Assembly: GCA_028752905.1 (NCBI GenBank)
Contig: JAQNBH010000013.1
Location: 14,514,316 to 14,578,315 of the forward strand
From: Cladorhizidae sp. MBARI D1340-BT2
Lineage: Eukaryota > Porifera > Demospongiae > Poecilosclerida > Cladorhizidae
DNA length: 64,000 bases
Direction: 5' to 3'
A model generated the notes under the pieces. That model was not told the origin of the DNA. It did not search any database and was given only the letters and a program-made list of their open reading frames with translations. Positions 12,363 through 24,200 of the stretch are shown one piece after another; position 1 is the stretch's first letter, and the number at the start of each line of letters is the position of its first letter. Made by a program: the position numbers and the translations under genes.

Positions 12363-13200
12363 GATTATCTCTAAATAATTTTTTTCTTCTTGCTTATATC
12401 TATTTATCCATGTATCTATTTATTTTCATGACTTGTATGGTATATGTCCATTTGATTCAAAATTGACTAATCCGTTTCTCGATTGAGCAAAACACCCAAA
12501 ATAGGTAAAGTATCAAATGTCATAAACAGCAATGCAATTACAACACTCTTCATTCTTGCATGATAGAAAAAGGGGGGCTTTATAAAGCTCCCTGCTTAGA
12601 GCACACCATTTTAGACAATCCTTTACCAATTGAAAGAACCCCCCATTTTATCAAACATAATTGACTTGTTTTTAATTGCTTTGTGTTATTCATCCTTCCC
12701 ATGCAGCTTACTAAACAGACTTCAACAAAACGATGCATATGTGTGTGTCAACTTCAGTATTAAACATGGCAAATAATATCTATTATAGGTTAGTTCTGGT
12801 GTTATACTGAGTAAATTCTTGTATAATTATAGGTGACTGCTTGACATTATTAAAATATTTTATAAATTATTATTGGATTGAGTAGTTAAAAACAAGAATC
12901 TACCGATGTGGAGAGCAAATATTTATAGGAACCTTTATCTATTTTACAATGACTTTCTCAATAATCGACTTGAATTTTACTCTATTGACATTTTGACTAG
13001 CCGGCATCCAGAATAATGGGATCCTAAGACTCACATGAGCTTTTTATATACCAGTACAAGCTATTCACCACATGATACAAACCACACCCAGGCACGCGCA
13101 CCCAGCACATAAACTGGATGTGGATAATAATAATAGCAAATAATAATAATAGAAGCGAAATAAACACCAAAACAATATAGAAAGAATAATTTTTTTAAAT
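12363..13200. other. A+T-rich intergenic stretch with one terminal-repeat relic
   Basis: No exon was recognised. At about 12955-13015 the minus strand carries a relic of the same repeat as 10.3 and 15.2 kb (GGCTAGTCAAAATGTCAATA, then an AAGTCGATTATTGAGAAA tail). Otherwise nothing distinct. Confidence 0.4.
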
Positions 13201-13214
13201 ATTGTATTGTGTAA

Positions 13215-13700
13215 GGGATGTTCATAATGAAGTGTGGCGGGAAGAAATAGGAGGGAAATCCAGATATAAGATAGCTAAAGAAGAGTTTGGGCAAGAATGA
13301 TATGTGAGAGGATTCAGTAACACAGGGGAAATGAGGCTGAGATTTAGGTTAAACAGAATCAGCGGGACTCTTGGGTGACAAGGTGAGTGTGGAAAGTGTC
13401 GGGATGGTAAATCTTAGCTATGTGATGAAGGTGTTGTGGAATATATTGTGCATTTCTTGTTGTACTGTGGGGTATTTAATGGAGATTGAGGAAGATTATT
13501 GGATATGGTCGAGGCATTCAAGGGTAAGTGGTAGAGAGTACTGAAGATAATGAAGGGAGAGTTGGCCTAATATTGGGTAGATCAGTATATAGCAGGGGTG
13601 AAGGAAGAGGTTTTGGGTAGGGTAGACAGGGACTTAAGTGGTGAGAGAAGAGGAAAACTTAATATTTGGCACCTAGGGTCCCATGTCCATCGCCATCCCA
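13215..13700 (+). pseudogene. Decayed 3' end of a non-LTR retrotransposon
   Basis: With stops and frame breaks ignored, the plus strand gives a C-G-K-C ... V-H-F-L-L-Y-C-G-V-F pattern at about 13390-13485. This is a CCHC-type motif like the C-terminal one of the 49.8-52.7 kb LINE (C-I-M-C ... H-F-L-V-T-C-G-E-F). Downstream are basic/acidic helical residues and then A+T-rich sequence leading to a trinucleotide array, as after the intact LINE tail. No uninterrupted ORF remains. Confidence 0.5.
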
Positions 13701-13847
13701 AAAGAAACTCTTTGTAAGTCACTATACTCTTTGTAATCATTGAAATAATTAACTCATGTTTTTTGTTTAGTATAATAGTCATTGTCGAGGCTCAACAGAA
13801 AAATTATAATATAAATTTATATAATAAAAAATTATACAGTAGTATAT

Positions 13848-14390
<543 letters not shown>

Positions 14391-14740
14391 AATAATAAAA
14401 TATAAAAAAAATTAAAAAAAATAATAATAATAATAACAATAATAACAACAACAACAACAATAATAACAATAATAAGAACAATAATAACAACAATAACAAC
14501 AACAAAAATAGTAATAGTAATATTAATAATAATATTAATAACAATAAATAAAATAAATATAACCAATAAAACACCAAAAATAACAATAACCAAAATAGCA
14601 ATAACAATAACATAATCAATAACAATAATAAAACAAAAAACAAAATAGAAAGACATGCTTGACATTAAAACATCAACAAAGGATGATAAATAACTGAATA
14701 CAGGGGAAAAAACACAAGAAACAAATGTAGATAACATTTT
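14391..14740. repeat. Irregular AAT/AAC-rich low-complexity tract
   Basis: Interrupted AAT, AAC and AAATA runs with no consistent period. The apparent Leu/Ile-rich minus-strand ORFs come from composition, not from a gene. Confidence 0.85.
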
Positions 14741-15079
14741 CTCTGTCTAGGAAGCTCCGGCTCATCAACATGAAGATCAACTGCTGGTTCTTTTCCCATT
14801 GAAAATTCTCATCTGAGCCTTTTGCCTTATTGTGTTGAGATGTAAGAAGTTGGATTTCCTTAGGTTGTTGCTATGTCTGAGCAAGAGTTCTCATAAGGAT
14901 ATTCCAAAAAAGAAATTGAATGATTTATATTGTTGAACTCGTATTATCCTAATTCTTATCTCTATCCCACACAAATTCTGGAGACTACTTCCATAGCATC
15001 TCCATTACTTCATAATTCAAAACTATAATGTGTAAAGCATCATCTTTTTTTGCTCCATGTTATAGGATACAGAGTACAC

Positions 15080-15340
15080 TCATCAACTTCAATCACTATA
15101 CGTTTCGATTAGATGCTCTAGCCTGGTCGAGCTATTGACGGTTTTGAAGCCACCTGTTGGCAGATGGAAGATGAATCTGGTCTGGACAAAAATATTTTAG
15201 CTGTATATCACTTTTAATTTTGTGCTCCTGATGAAGGCTAGAGCATCTAGTTGAAATGTCGAGTGAATATATTTTGAAGTTGATTATTGAGAAGGTGATT
15301 ATAATGTTATTATGTCAACTGAGAGTTCATTGAGTGCACT
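15080..15340 (+). mobile_element. Penelope-type terminal repeat relic with hammerhead-like core
   Basis: At 15228-15263 the plus strand has CTGATGA, then a stem-loop (CTAGA/GCA/TCTAG), then GAAA-TGTC-GAG. This is the order of a hammerhead ribozyme core (CUGAUGA, stem II, GAAA, cleavage triplet). A partial inverted copy lies at 15101-15123 (minus GGCTAGAGCATCTAATCGAAA). The 3' part, with AAGTTGATTATTGAG, is shared with 10.37 and 55.47 kb. Here GAAAC has become GAAAT, so the core is weakened. Confidence 0.6.
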
Positions 15341-16285
15341 AATACTTATAGCACTTTCAGGAATCTGTTTTTTAATTGACTTGAAGGCTGCTCATGATGG
15401 AAGATTTCTTGATTCTTTTGTAAGCAGTATTCATTTCACTTCTCATACCTTACTCATTCACTGCACATGCCAAAACCATGACAGTGAATATACAAGCTCT
15501 TGTTTCTTTTTACTGGCATGGTGGCAACTCCTCCTCATGATCTAGACATGGATGGTGTCCTGTCATAAAATTGTCCCTGATCAATAATTCAACTTCTGCT
15601 GGATATAATGTATTTTAGGTACTAGAACTGTAGCCTATGTTGGGTCCATCTGGCAGGATTTCTTTCATGACTTTGAAGATTACAATTAAAGCAAATTACC
15701 ACCAGTTCCCTAATTTGAAACATCTGTTGTCCCATTAATCATTATTGTCAGAAACTGAGCTGAGTGGATGGATGTATTCTAGAATCTGGTAAAGATCTGT
15801 GGTCTTGAATGTTTCATTCTGCATGTCAGATGTGTACTTGCCAATTTTTTGTTTGCAAATCTGGTATCATTTTGAACCTAAGTTGTATAAAGTTTGAGTC
15901 ACTCTCATTTCCATGGAACCTTCTAAGAGGTAGCAGAAATTTTACACTATTGTCAATCCTATTTATCTTTTTTATGCTGGTGAGACACATCTTCAGCAAA
16001 ATTCACTTATGAGGATGGCAATGTGACTATTTTAAAGATAGTCTCTTGATGGCATTTGCTTGATAAGATGGGTCTGTGGAAGATTTGGAATCAGAACAAT
16101 CTTTAGATCGGGGCCAACCTTACGATCACTCCTCACAAGAGTGAAAATAGATTGCCAATATTGATGCATTCTTGTGTTGTTGGTGTACTGTTTGGGCGAA
16201 TGACTAGTTGTGAGGAATCTAGCTGTGAGGAATGTAATTTTATAGTTCCAATTTGTAAGGTCAGCACAAACTAGCAATTATAGAA
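15341..16285. other. Intergenic, nothing recognised
   Basis: Short ORFs only, with no family resemblance, no splice-framed exon and no repeat array. Confidence 0.4.
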
Positions 16286-16289
16286 TCTA

Positions 16290-16680
16290 ACACATGCAAG
16301 TTGCCCAGAGCTGTATACATGTCAGTCAAACAAAGATTCTAGACTTGCAAGGAGCTGTATATGTCAGACGAACTAAGATTCTAGAGTCTAACACATGGCA
16401 AGTTGACCAGAGCTGTATACATGTCAAGTTGACCAGAGCTGTATACATGTCAGACAAACAATGATTCTAGAGTTTAACACTTGCAGAGAGCTGTATATGT
16501 CAGACGAACTAAGATTCTAGAGTCTAACACATGACAAGTTGACCAGAGCTGTATACGTATCAGATTATAGGGTTTAACACATGCAAGTTGCCCAGAGCTT
16601 TGTGTTAGTATTAAGAACAAAGAATCTAGAGTTTAACATTTGCACAGAGCTGTATATATGTCAGCACAAAGTTCTTGAGC
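16290..16680. repeat. Tandem repeat, irregular unit of about 60-75 bp
   Basis: Repeated words AGAGCTGTATACATGTCAG, GATTCTAGAGTCTAACACAT and CAAGTTGACCAGAGC recur at least five times in shuffled, partly deleted units. Some short subunits are duplicated back to back near 16405-16460. Confidence 0.8.
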
Positions 16681-17234
16681 TACTCAAGCACACACCATAC
16701 ATCTTAATACAAACACAAAGCAAGCAACACTACTATACTATTCATCCAGCATAGTACAAATCACTGCTGCAATACTCCAGCACTGACATCATGAGCAGCT
16801 GGACAACATGAGCAGCTGGAAAACAGCACTGGTACAGGCGCACCGTGTGCCTACAAGCATATAGTTTACAAGCATATAGTTTACCCTTTATGAGCAGATC
16901 ATGAGAAACTGAGCAAGGATATTGAACTTGATGAAGGAGGCAGCAGCAGTAGCAATATGAAGGTGAGTTAATTTAGCTATGTTCAGTAGACATTCTACCA
17001 GAAACAGGGGAGCATGACTACAGACTAGAGTAGAGAGAATATGCTGGGAAGGAAACTGAAGCTAGCTAGTACACCTCTACATGTTTCATGTATTACGGAT
17101 GACGTGGGTGGGTTGTTGAGAGAGGAGGGCTTTGCTACATGAGAAAGTGAGAAAGCATACACAGCAACTATGCTTTAAGTTATTGCGTATATGATCTCAA
17201 TAAATAACCATATATATAGCTACCTATAAATACT

Positions 17235-17410
17235 ATACTGTAAAAAATAAAGTGTGCAACGCACACCAAATAGAGTGTGCTGTGCTGTCGCTATAATTAT
17301 GCATACTCATTTGAGTGTGCTGTACACACTCAATATTGTAGCATGCAGAACATGCACCTTATAGTGTGCAGCACATACCATTTTCAGTGTGTATTACACA
17401 CCAAGATCAA
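17235..17410. repeat. Short tandem repeat of palindromic GTGTGC..GCACAC units
   Basis: About four imperfect units, each holding a small dyad such as GTGTGCAACGCACAC, GTGTGCTGTACACAC, GTGTGCAGCACA or GTGTGTATTACACAC. Each unit could form a hairpin. Confidence 0.65.
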
Positions 17411-17699
17411 GTATTGCCACACCCACAGCAGAATGAAAGATGTCAAAGAAAACTGTCTTTTCAAACTAAAATGATTGACATGGCGTAAGGTTAACAATGA
17501 TCATACAAAGTCTCTATACATGTATTCATGAATATAATTATAGTTACACCGGTGAGGCCATAAAGTGTTTTACAGTTATTGATGTGTTTTGTAAGGGGAA
17601 CTAAAGGATGAGCACTTCCATAAATGATAAATGCCACACCTGCAGAATATTGAATATCAAAAGCAGAAAAGCAGAAAGTAAAGAAACGGAATATGTTCA

Positions 17700-20640
17700 A
17701 AACATAAAACTTCTGAAACCATTTTTTTTGTCTGCAACGATGAAGGCTTGCGTAGCATTCTCGATGCTCCCCACTACCAGCACATAAGGAAGGTTATGGA
17801 CTTCCATGACAACTGAGAACATCTGTATAATCCTGAGTAGAGAAAAAGGTCATGGTCAAGAAATTTCATCAGTAATGAAAACTGCCATGCTGCAACACTG
17901 TGTTATGCACAGGGTTAAATAACAAGCCCTCACAACACAAAGGCTATACAAATACTATATACTATACTATCACGGGGGTTCTCGTCTACAAAACTTCACC
18001 TCTGTAAAGAATATCACTTTGTTGGGATCCGATCTGCTTCGGGCACCTGGTAGGAGAAGAGATCAATCAGAGCAGAAATGTATTTCCTTGTACTCCTTGC
18101 ACCATTGGTGCACACACATAATCCAGATGTACTTCACCCCCTTCCCCGATTTTTTAACCTTCATCACACTGCAGTTCATGTAGCACATCAGAACGTGGGG
18201 TCTTGTGTTGTGCTTCCATCTTCTGATAGCAGGAATTTGGGTACAATGCTCTTTTGTGAGAGTTCTCTATTTCTTGTCACCCATAATTAGCTGCATTTCC
18301 CCACCATCAGCTACAAAAACTACCGTGAGCATGAGTCAGCAGAAGTGCAAGCACTACCAAGAAATTACTAAGTACACACAGACATTCACCAAAATTAATT
18401 GTTCTGGTGTTGTGGTTAGAAATTGTGACCTGATAAGTGACTTACTATCTCAGATTCTAAGAATGGAAATCTGGAGAATATATGGCCAAGAACTAGACTC
18501 TGTTCAGTAAGTTCTGCCCACCTCATGGCAAAGGAACGTTTAATAAGTTCTTCAATATTTTGTTGAACTGCACCTGTATAATGAATGCCATTTTTATGCA
18601 CTTGGGGATTTTTTTCCATTCTATGTATCTGTAGAGTTTTTGTGTGCCATTCATAGTAGCTCGAACTGGGTGACTCATGGACTCCAGGCGATTTCCTGAT
18701 CTTAGTCACCTCCAAAAAAAAGTGATAAATGCATGTATGACAGATTACCACAAATTGTAACAGGTCGCACAAACCCAGTGTTGTACAGAGAGACAGGTGC
18801 ACCACACAAACCCAGTGTCTGTACAAACAACACAGGTCATAGCGACATATACAACACACAGTCATATCTATAAATTACCACAAAAATGCAATCAAGAGGT
18901 TACACACAAGTTTACCTTTTGGTTTAGATGGTGTCAATCTAGGTTTCTTATCATAATGATACTGCCACCCTTGCCCAAATTTACCCCTCCAGGTCCAGCT
19001 ACCTGGGAATGTGGTAATACAGTACACGTTTTAGAGCAAAACATGTCAACACTAGAACTCTAAGAATTGGTATAAAAGTTTACAGAATGAATTCATCAGT
19101 GGGTTAACAGAGAAATGCACCTCTGATCAGTCCACTGTATGGTCATTCATGAATAGCATGGAACATTACAATAGAGTCCTCACTTTTACCAATTGTTTTA
19201 CACATTTCAAATACATGACAGTTGTCTCCGCCTAATATTTATATGAGTCGTCCTCAAGGGTTATTATACGACCAATGTTTTGAGCAATACAAGCACCTGG
19301 ATGAGGATGTATGCACATTGATATTTGAAATCTCCAAGAATTCTAATACTTCAACTTTGTAATGGCTACATGATTGGTTTTTTCAGATTTTCTTTTTAGT
19401 TTTATGTGATATAATGCCAATTAAATGAATACACCTTCAGTAAAGGCAAGGTGATGCTATAGAAAACTATCACTCTCTATATGATTCACATAGTAGCTAT
19501 ATATATCACATAGTAGTACATTTACGGCTTTGGAGTGCTTGTCAATATGTTAACAAGACATATTATCGTAAGCGAAGCTCATCACTATCAATGTCCTTGG
19601 AATATTGGAATAATATCTGCTTCATTTTTACTTCTCCATCTTATAAATGCTGGCACTCTACTAGTCAGAGTGTAGGCTTCATTAAATACATTAACATTTG
19701 TTTAATGGTTGAGGATTACATTACTGATGTAGCACACTGTACATGGAAAGCCAGATTATGCTCTAAATTTTATCTATAATGCTTTTCTCAAATTCTGATG
19801 CAAGTCTGCTATAACACAATCTTAACCATAATGGTATAATAATGCTTTAAAGTTAACCCACTTTCTCGAATTTGTACAATTGTATTCTATTTAGCATCAC
19901 TGTGGTTTCAAAGTTATTTTTGCCAATTATATTGGTAGCACCATAGTTCTCTAATGTTATTTTTGACAATTGTATTGTAGCATCACTGATGTTTCGATGT
20001 AATCCTAAGAGCAAGTGCTTGTTGTGCATTGAAGCTATTGCTTAAAGAGTGAAAAAACATGTTCAGCTGCCGCAATTGAAGGCTCAATGAGAAATACAGC
20101 CTACAAGCACTGGCCCAACTGGGGAGTTCTTCCACCAATCTTGCTTGTCATATTCTTTGAGCATATTGCATATGTTGCTTTCCTGCCCTTTTGCTTTTTT
20201 CCAGTGTCATATTTTTGCCGACTTAATGTGCTAAATCAGAACACTTTTTAAGGGACAAATTTTCTCTGCAAGGCTTACAAAATAACTTTCCTCACTCATT
20301 GGGATATCAAACAGATGGAGGTTTTGAATGTGGTTCATTGTTGACGATTCCTTTGCCCATCTTTTTGAGGATTAGTAACAATTTTTTTCTAGACAGGTTA
20401 AACATTCTAGGACATTTAAGCCTGTATAAAAGGCTGCTTACCTTATCATCAATGATGCCTTTAGCTTGTGACTCATAATCAGCTTCTTCTTATAGGATAA
20501 ACCTTCAGAGTTAGCTTCAATAATTTCAAAAATATCAGAACCACTATTTTCTCCATGGCTTGCCAAAGCTGTGTTCAAGTTGAATGAAAAAAGCATCTGG
20601 CTATGCTGAACCTGCTGATTGTGCATGATGTAGCTGACAG
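17700..20640 (-). CDS. Candidate exons of an unidentified minus-strand gene
   Basis: Three segments look more exon-like than their surroundings. (1) 20611-20442: acceptor AATCAGCAG, open frame with NTALASHGENSGSDIFEI, donor GTAAGC. (2) 18573-18446: acceptor ATTATACAG, frame with QQNIEELIKRSFAMRW and IFSRFPFLESEI, donor GTAAGT. (3) from 17822 down: acceptor TTATACAG, frame with MEVHNLPYVLVVGSIENATQ; its donor is unclear. Segments 1 and 2 do not join in phase, so at least one exon between them is missing or the model is wrong. No family was recognised; segment 3 faintly recalls a STAT DNA-binding strand, too weakly to name. The rest of 17.4-21.1 kb shows only a two-to-three-copy repeat at about 19870-19995. 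Confidence 0.25.
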
Positions 20641-21159
20641 TTGTAAATGTGGCGATGTTGATTGCTTACTTGTTAAGTTGTTAGTTACTTGTGGCTTGCC
20701 TATATGAGGCTGTAAGTCAAATGACACGAGTTGTTTGCAAATTCATAAGCCCTAATAATTATCATTCTTTACCTATAATGCCAGCATTATTATCCAATGA
20801 TCAAGTGGACCCAAAATAATGCTCGCATATTCTGGCTAGCCCACAGGCTACAGTGTATGGAGGGGAAAAAAAAGAAGAATTTGTGAATAATTGGAATACC
20901 AAATACCATGATAGAATATAGGTTAAAAATAGAATCCATGGTATAAGAATCCATGGTATAAGAACTGAAATTAGCGAGGTGTAAATCACATATACTATAT
21001 ATTTGATGTCAACACACACACACACATACACACACACAAAAGGCTATGCTATGGAGTCTATTTTTAGGCTGTGAATATGCATCATGCTATTAAGTGCAGT
21101 ATGTTGAGACATATTTCTAGGATAAATTTTTACAAATAATAATTATATTTTTTCTATAG

Positions 21160-21297
21160 CTAAACACAGAAGAAGTTCGTGGCTATGGAACCACTGATCA
21201 GCAACTTGAGTGCCCAGACAACCACCGGTCATTGAGTCTGCTGGCTCTGTTCCTGTGTTGTCCATGTGGGCTAATTGCTTACAAGAGTTCTCTAGAG
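21160..21297 (+). CDS. CD225 gene, penultimate exon
   Basis: The frame runs from the acceptor through EEVRGYGTTDQQLECPD and the first hydrophobic segment with CCPCG to a clean donor after GAG. The frame needs the acceptor AG at 21158-21159; an alternative AG a few bases downstream would shorten it slightly. Confidence 0.8.
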
Positions 21298-24200
21298 GTA
21301 CTGTGTGTGGGGTGTGGGTGTGGGGTTGCATGGACTGTGCACTTGACATCAGCATTTCAAGCATTCTTTTGGTCACACATTCATTGCTCATGGATAAGGA
21401 AAGGTGACCATCTGTTTGTCGCAGATTGTGTGCTATGAGCTTCTGCATATCAGTAGACTCTCCCAATGACTTCTATTACAAGGGGAAAGATGAATATTGG
21501 ACATGCAACCACACCCACTAATTATTATTGTTCCTGGGACAACTAGCTGCTGGCAGTGCAGGCATCAATTGTTTGACAAAAATGACAAATATTTAGAAAC
21601 AGGACAAAAATGTTTATCAATTTTTTTAAATTGTATTGACAAGAAAAAGAAATCAAAATAAATTAACAAGAAGTCAACAAGAAATTAAACAAGAATTTAC
21701 CAATTTGTGGTTACTGCTCTACTATAAAAAATAGAAACATTACAAAAAGACTTCTTAGAAACAAAACATATATTTTGGATTGACTTCGTTTTGTAGTAAT
21801 ATAACTTCAGCGGAGGATAGTAGTCAACAATACACTGGATAACCACATGCTTAAATAGGGTCTTAACTAAAATCAATGGCTAGCTAGTTATAAGGTTTAT
21901 AAACTCTATAGTGAAAGTTATAACTAGTAATATTTACAACATTGAGTAACAAACCAAGGTGCGATGGAGAATATTGGTTGGTGCTTCTTTCCCTTCCTTT
22001 GCTGCAACAGATAGCACTCTCACATTCAGCTCTTTTTTGACGCTCTTCCTAGTCTTATGCTCTTATTCTCCATCTTTCGTTCTTCTCTTCCTGGGTCTCT
22101 GAGACACGTTGCTCTTTTCTGATAGTTTTTATGCATTGTTCTAACTTCATAGTTTCATTAAAACTATCACTTAGTGATATGTAATGGAGAATGAAATTAC
22201 CATATTTAACTCCATAATATACCGTATTTCCTCTACTGGGAACCGCCTCTCCATTTGTAACTGCATAGCTCAGTCTCAATTGATTATAGTAACCTCCCTT
22301 CTAATTGTAACAATGGAGGCAAATAGCACTAAGATAGGCCCATGTACTATTGAGGTGAAGTGTGCTACTGCATTGAGGTATATAGCACAAACAATACATT
22401 ACAATCATGACAGAGACCCAGTGCAAGTCCATGAAGAGGAGCTACATTGCAGCATTCAAACTTCAAGTAGTTGAATTTTCTGGGCTTAACAGCAACAGAA
22501 GTGCAGACAAAAAGTTTGTAGTAAACACGAGATGACCTGTAAGAGATTGGAGGAAACGGAAGGAACAGCTAAAGGATTTACCATCAAAGAAGAGGAGGCT
22601 AGAGGGAGGAAAGTTGCAGTTCCTGACATGGATGAAGAGTTGGTAGGATGGAGTCACTGAAGGCTGAACACTTGAGGGTTTCATATATAATGAACTTGTT
22701 GTAAATGATAGTGATTAGCTAAAGTATATATATTAGCTCTATAGAAGCTAGATAGTTGCCTTTTGAAGTGTTGCACCAATTGTTACTAAGCCAATAACCT
22801 AGCAAAAAAAATTGTGCAGAAGTCTTCCTTGCCTTGCGTGACTCAGCAAAGAACAAAGAATACATTGCGCAAGCTCAATTGGCTGAAAACACACACATAA
22901 TCAACACATTACTCCAGTTCTTGAGCAATGAACCTTTGAATCTTTACAGCTGGCAAAAGGCTTGTTAACAATAATTATGACAGATGACAATTTGTTCGAA
23001 TTACTAGCTAGCTAGCTAGTTACCTGGATAGACACTTACTTCCAGGCATTCTCTTTGGCCCTAAGATCTTTATAGCCTCTAGCTGAGACCTGCCTGAGGT
23101 TCCTCACCACTTCAATAATTCTAGAGACATCATGGAAAATTTAACTCGTGATGCACTAGGATTCTTATTGGATGGATTGGACGCAAGAGATGAATCAAAT
23201 CCTACTCGGCCTTTCATATCCGTGTCAGGAACCATATCCCCAGACTAAGGACCACACCTCCACTGATGGTCTCACTAAAGGATCAACACCATAGACTTAG
23301 CTTGGAATGACAAGATCACATGAGCACAATCATTGAGCAATAGATAGTTTAACCATATTTAGAACTCGAGAATCTCTGTAATATTTCATTGGTCATGTTC
23401 GTAATTTCCTGGCTATGTGCTGGAGCCAGCCAGCCCTATAAAAGGGATTGACTGGCTCATTTAAGGGATTGACTGGCTCATTTAAGGGAATGACTGGCTC
23501 ATTTAAGGGATTGACTGGTTCATTTAAGGGATTGACTGGCTCATTTAAGGGATTGACTGGCTCATTTAAGGGATTGACTGGCTCATTTAAGGGATTGACT
23601 GGCTAATTTTTTTGACCTATCTCTATAAGTATTGCATAAGCTACCCTTCAAGTGCTTCATCCCTACTCTAGTGAGAACAGACCTGCAATATAAGGTCTCC
23701 ATTCCTCACAATCCATTCTAATCCATTAGATATGTACTCTATTGCTTTACCGGTTCATAATATCAGCGCGACGGATCAGAAGGATGGAACAAATGCAACG
23801 GATTGACTTGTATCATATTGTGAACCGCCGGCCTTAAACAATCACTCTGCAAGACACCTACCTAATAGTAACTGCCCTTATTGTAACCACCCTTCCAGTG
23901 GTAAATGCAGGTAGATTGGATGGTAACCGTGGTTCTTATATTAGAGAATATGTGGTACATACTACATTAGTCCATGTCTCATGTGTCCATGTAGTATAGC
24001 AGAAAATCTTGATTGAGATTATATATATATATACATAGCACAAGAATCTTAATTGACACGATCAAAGAGTCGGCTCCCTACTAGGAAAGCTTCTCAGGTA
24101 TTTGTCCTCACTGTGCTGTAGACCTTGGCTAGATGACAGTGCAAAAACAACAACAACCAAAATCCTACAGTGTTGGCTGCCTTTGGACAGGGGAATTGCA

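Noticed and set aside
21143..21466. Minus-strand ORF opposite the CD225 exon
   Set aside because: Shadow of the plus-strand exon; no splice or family support.
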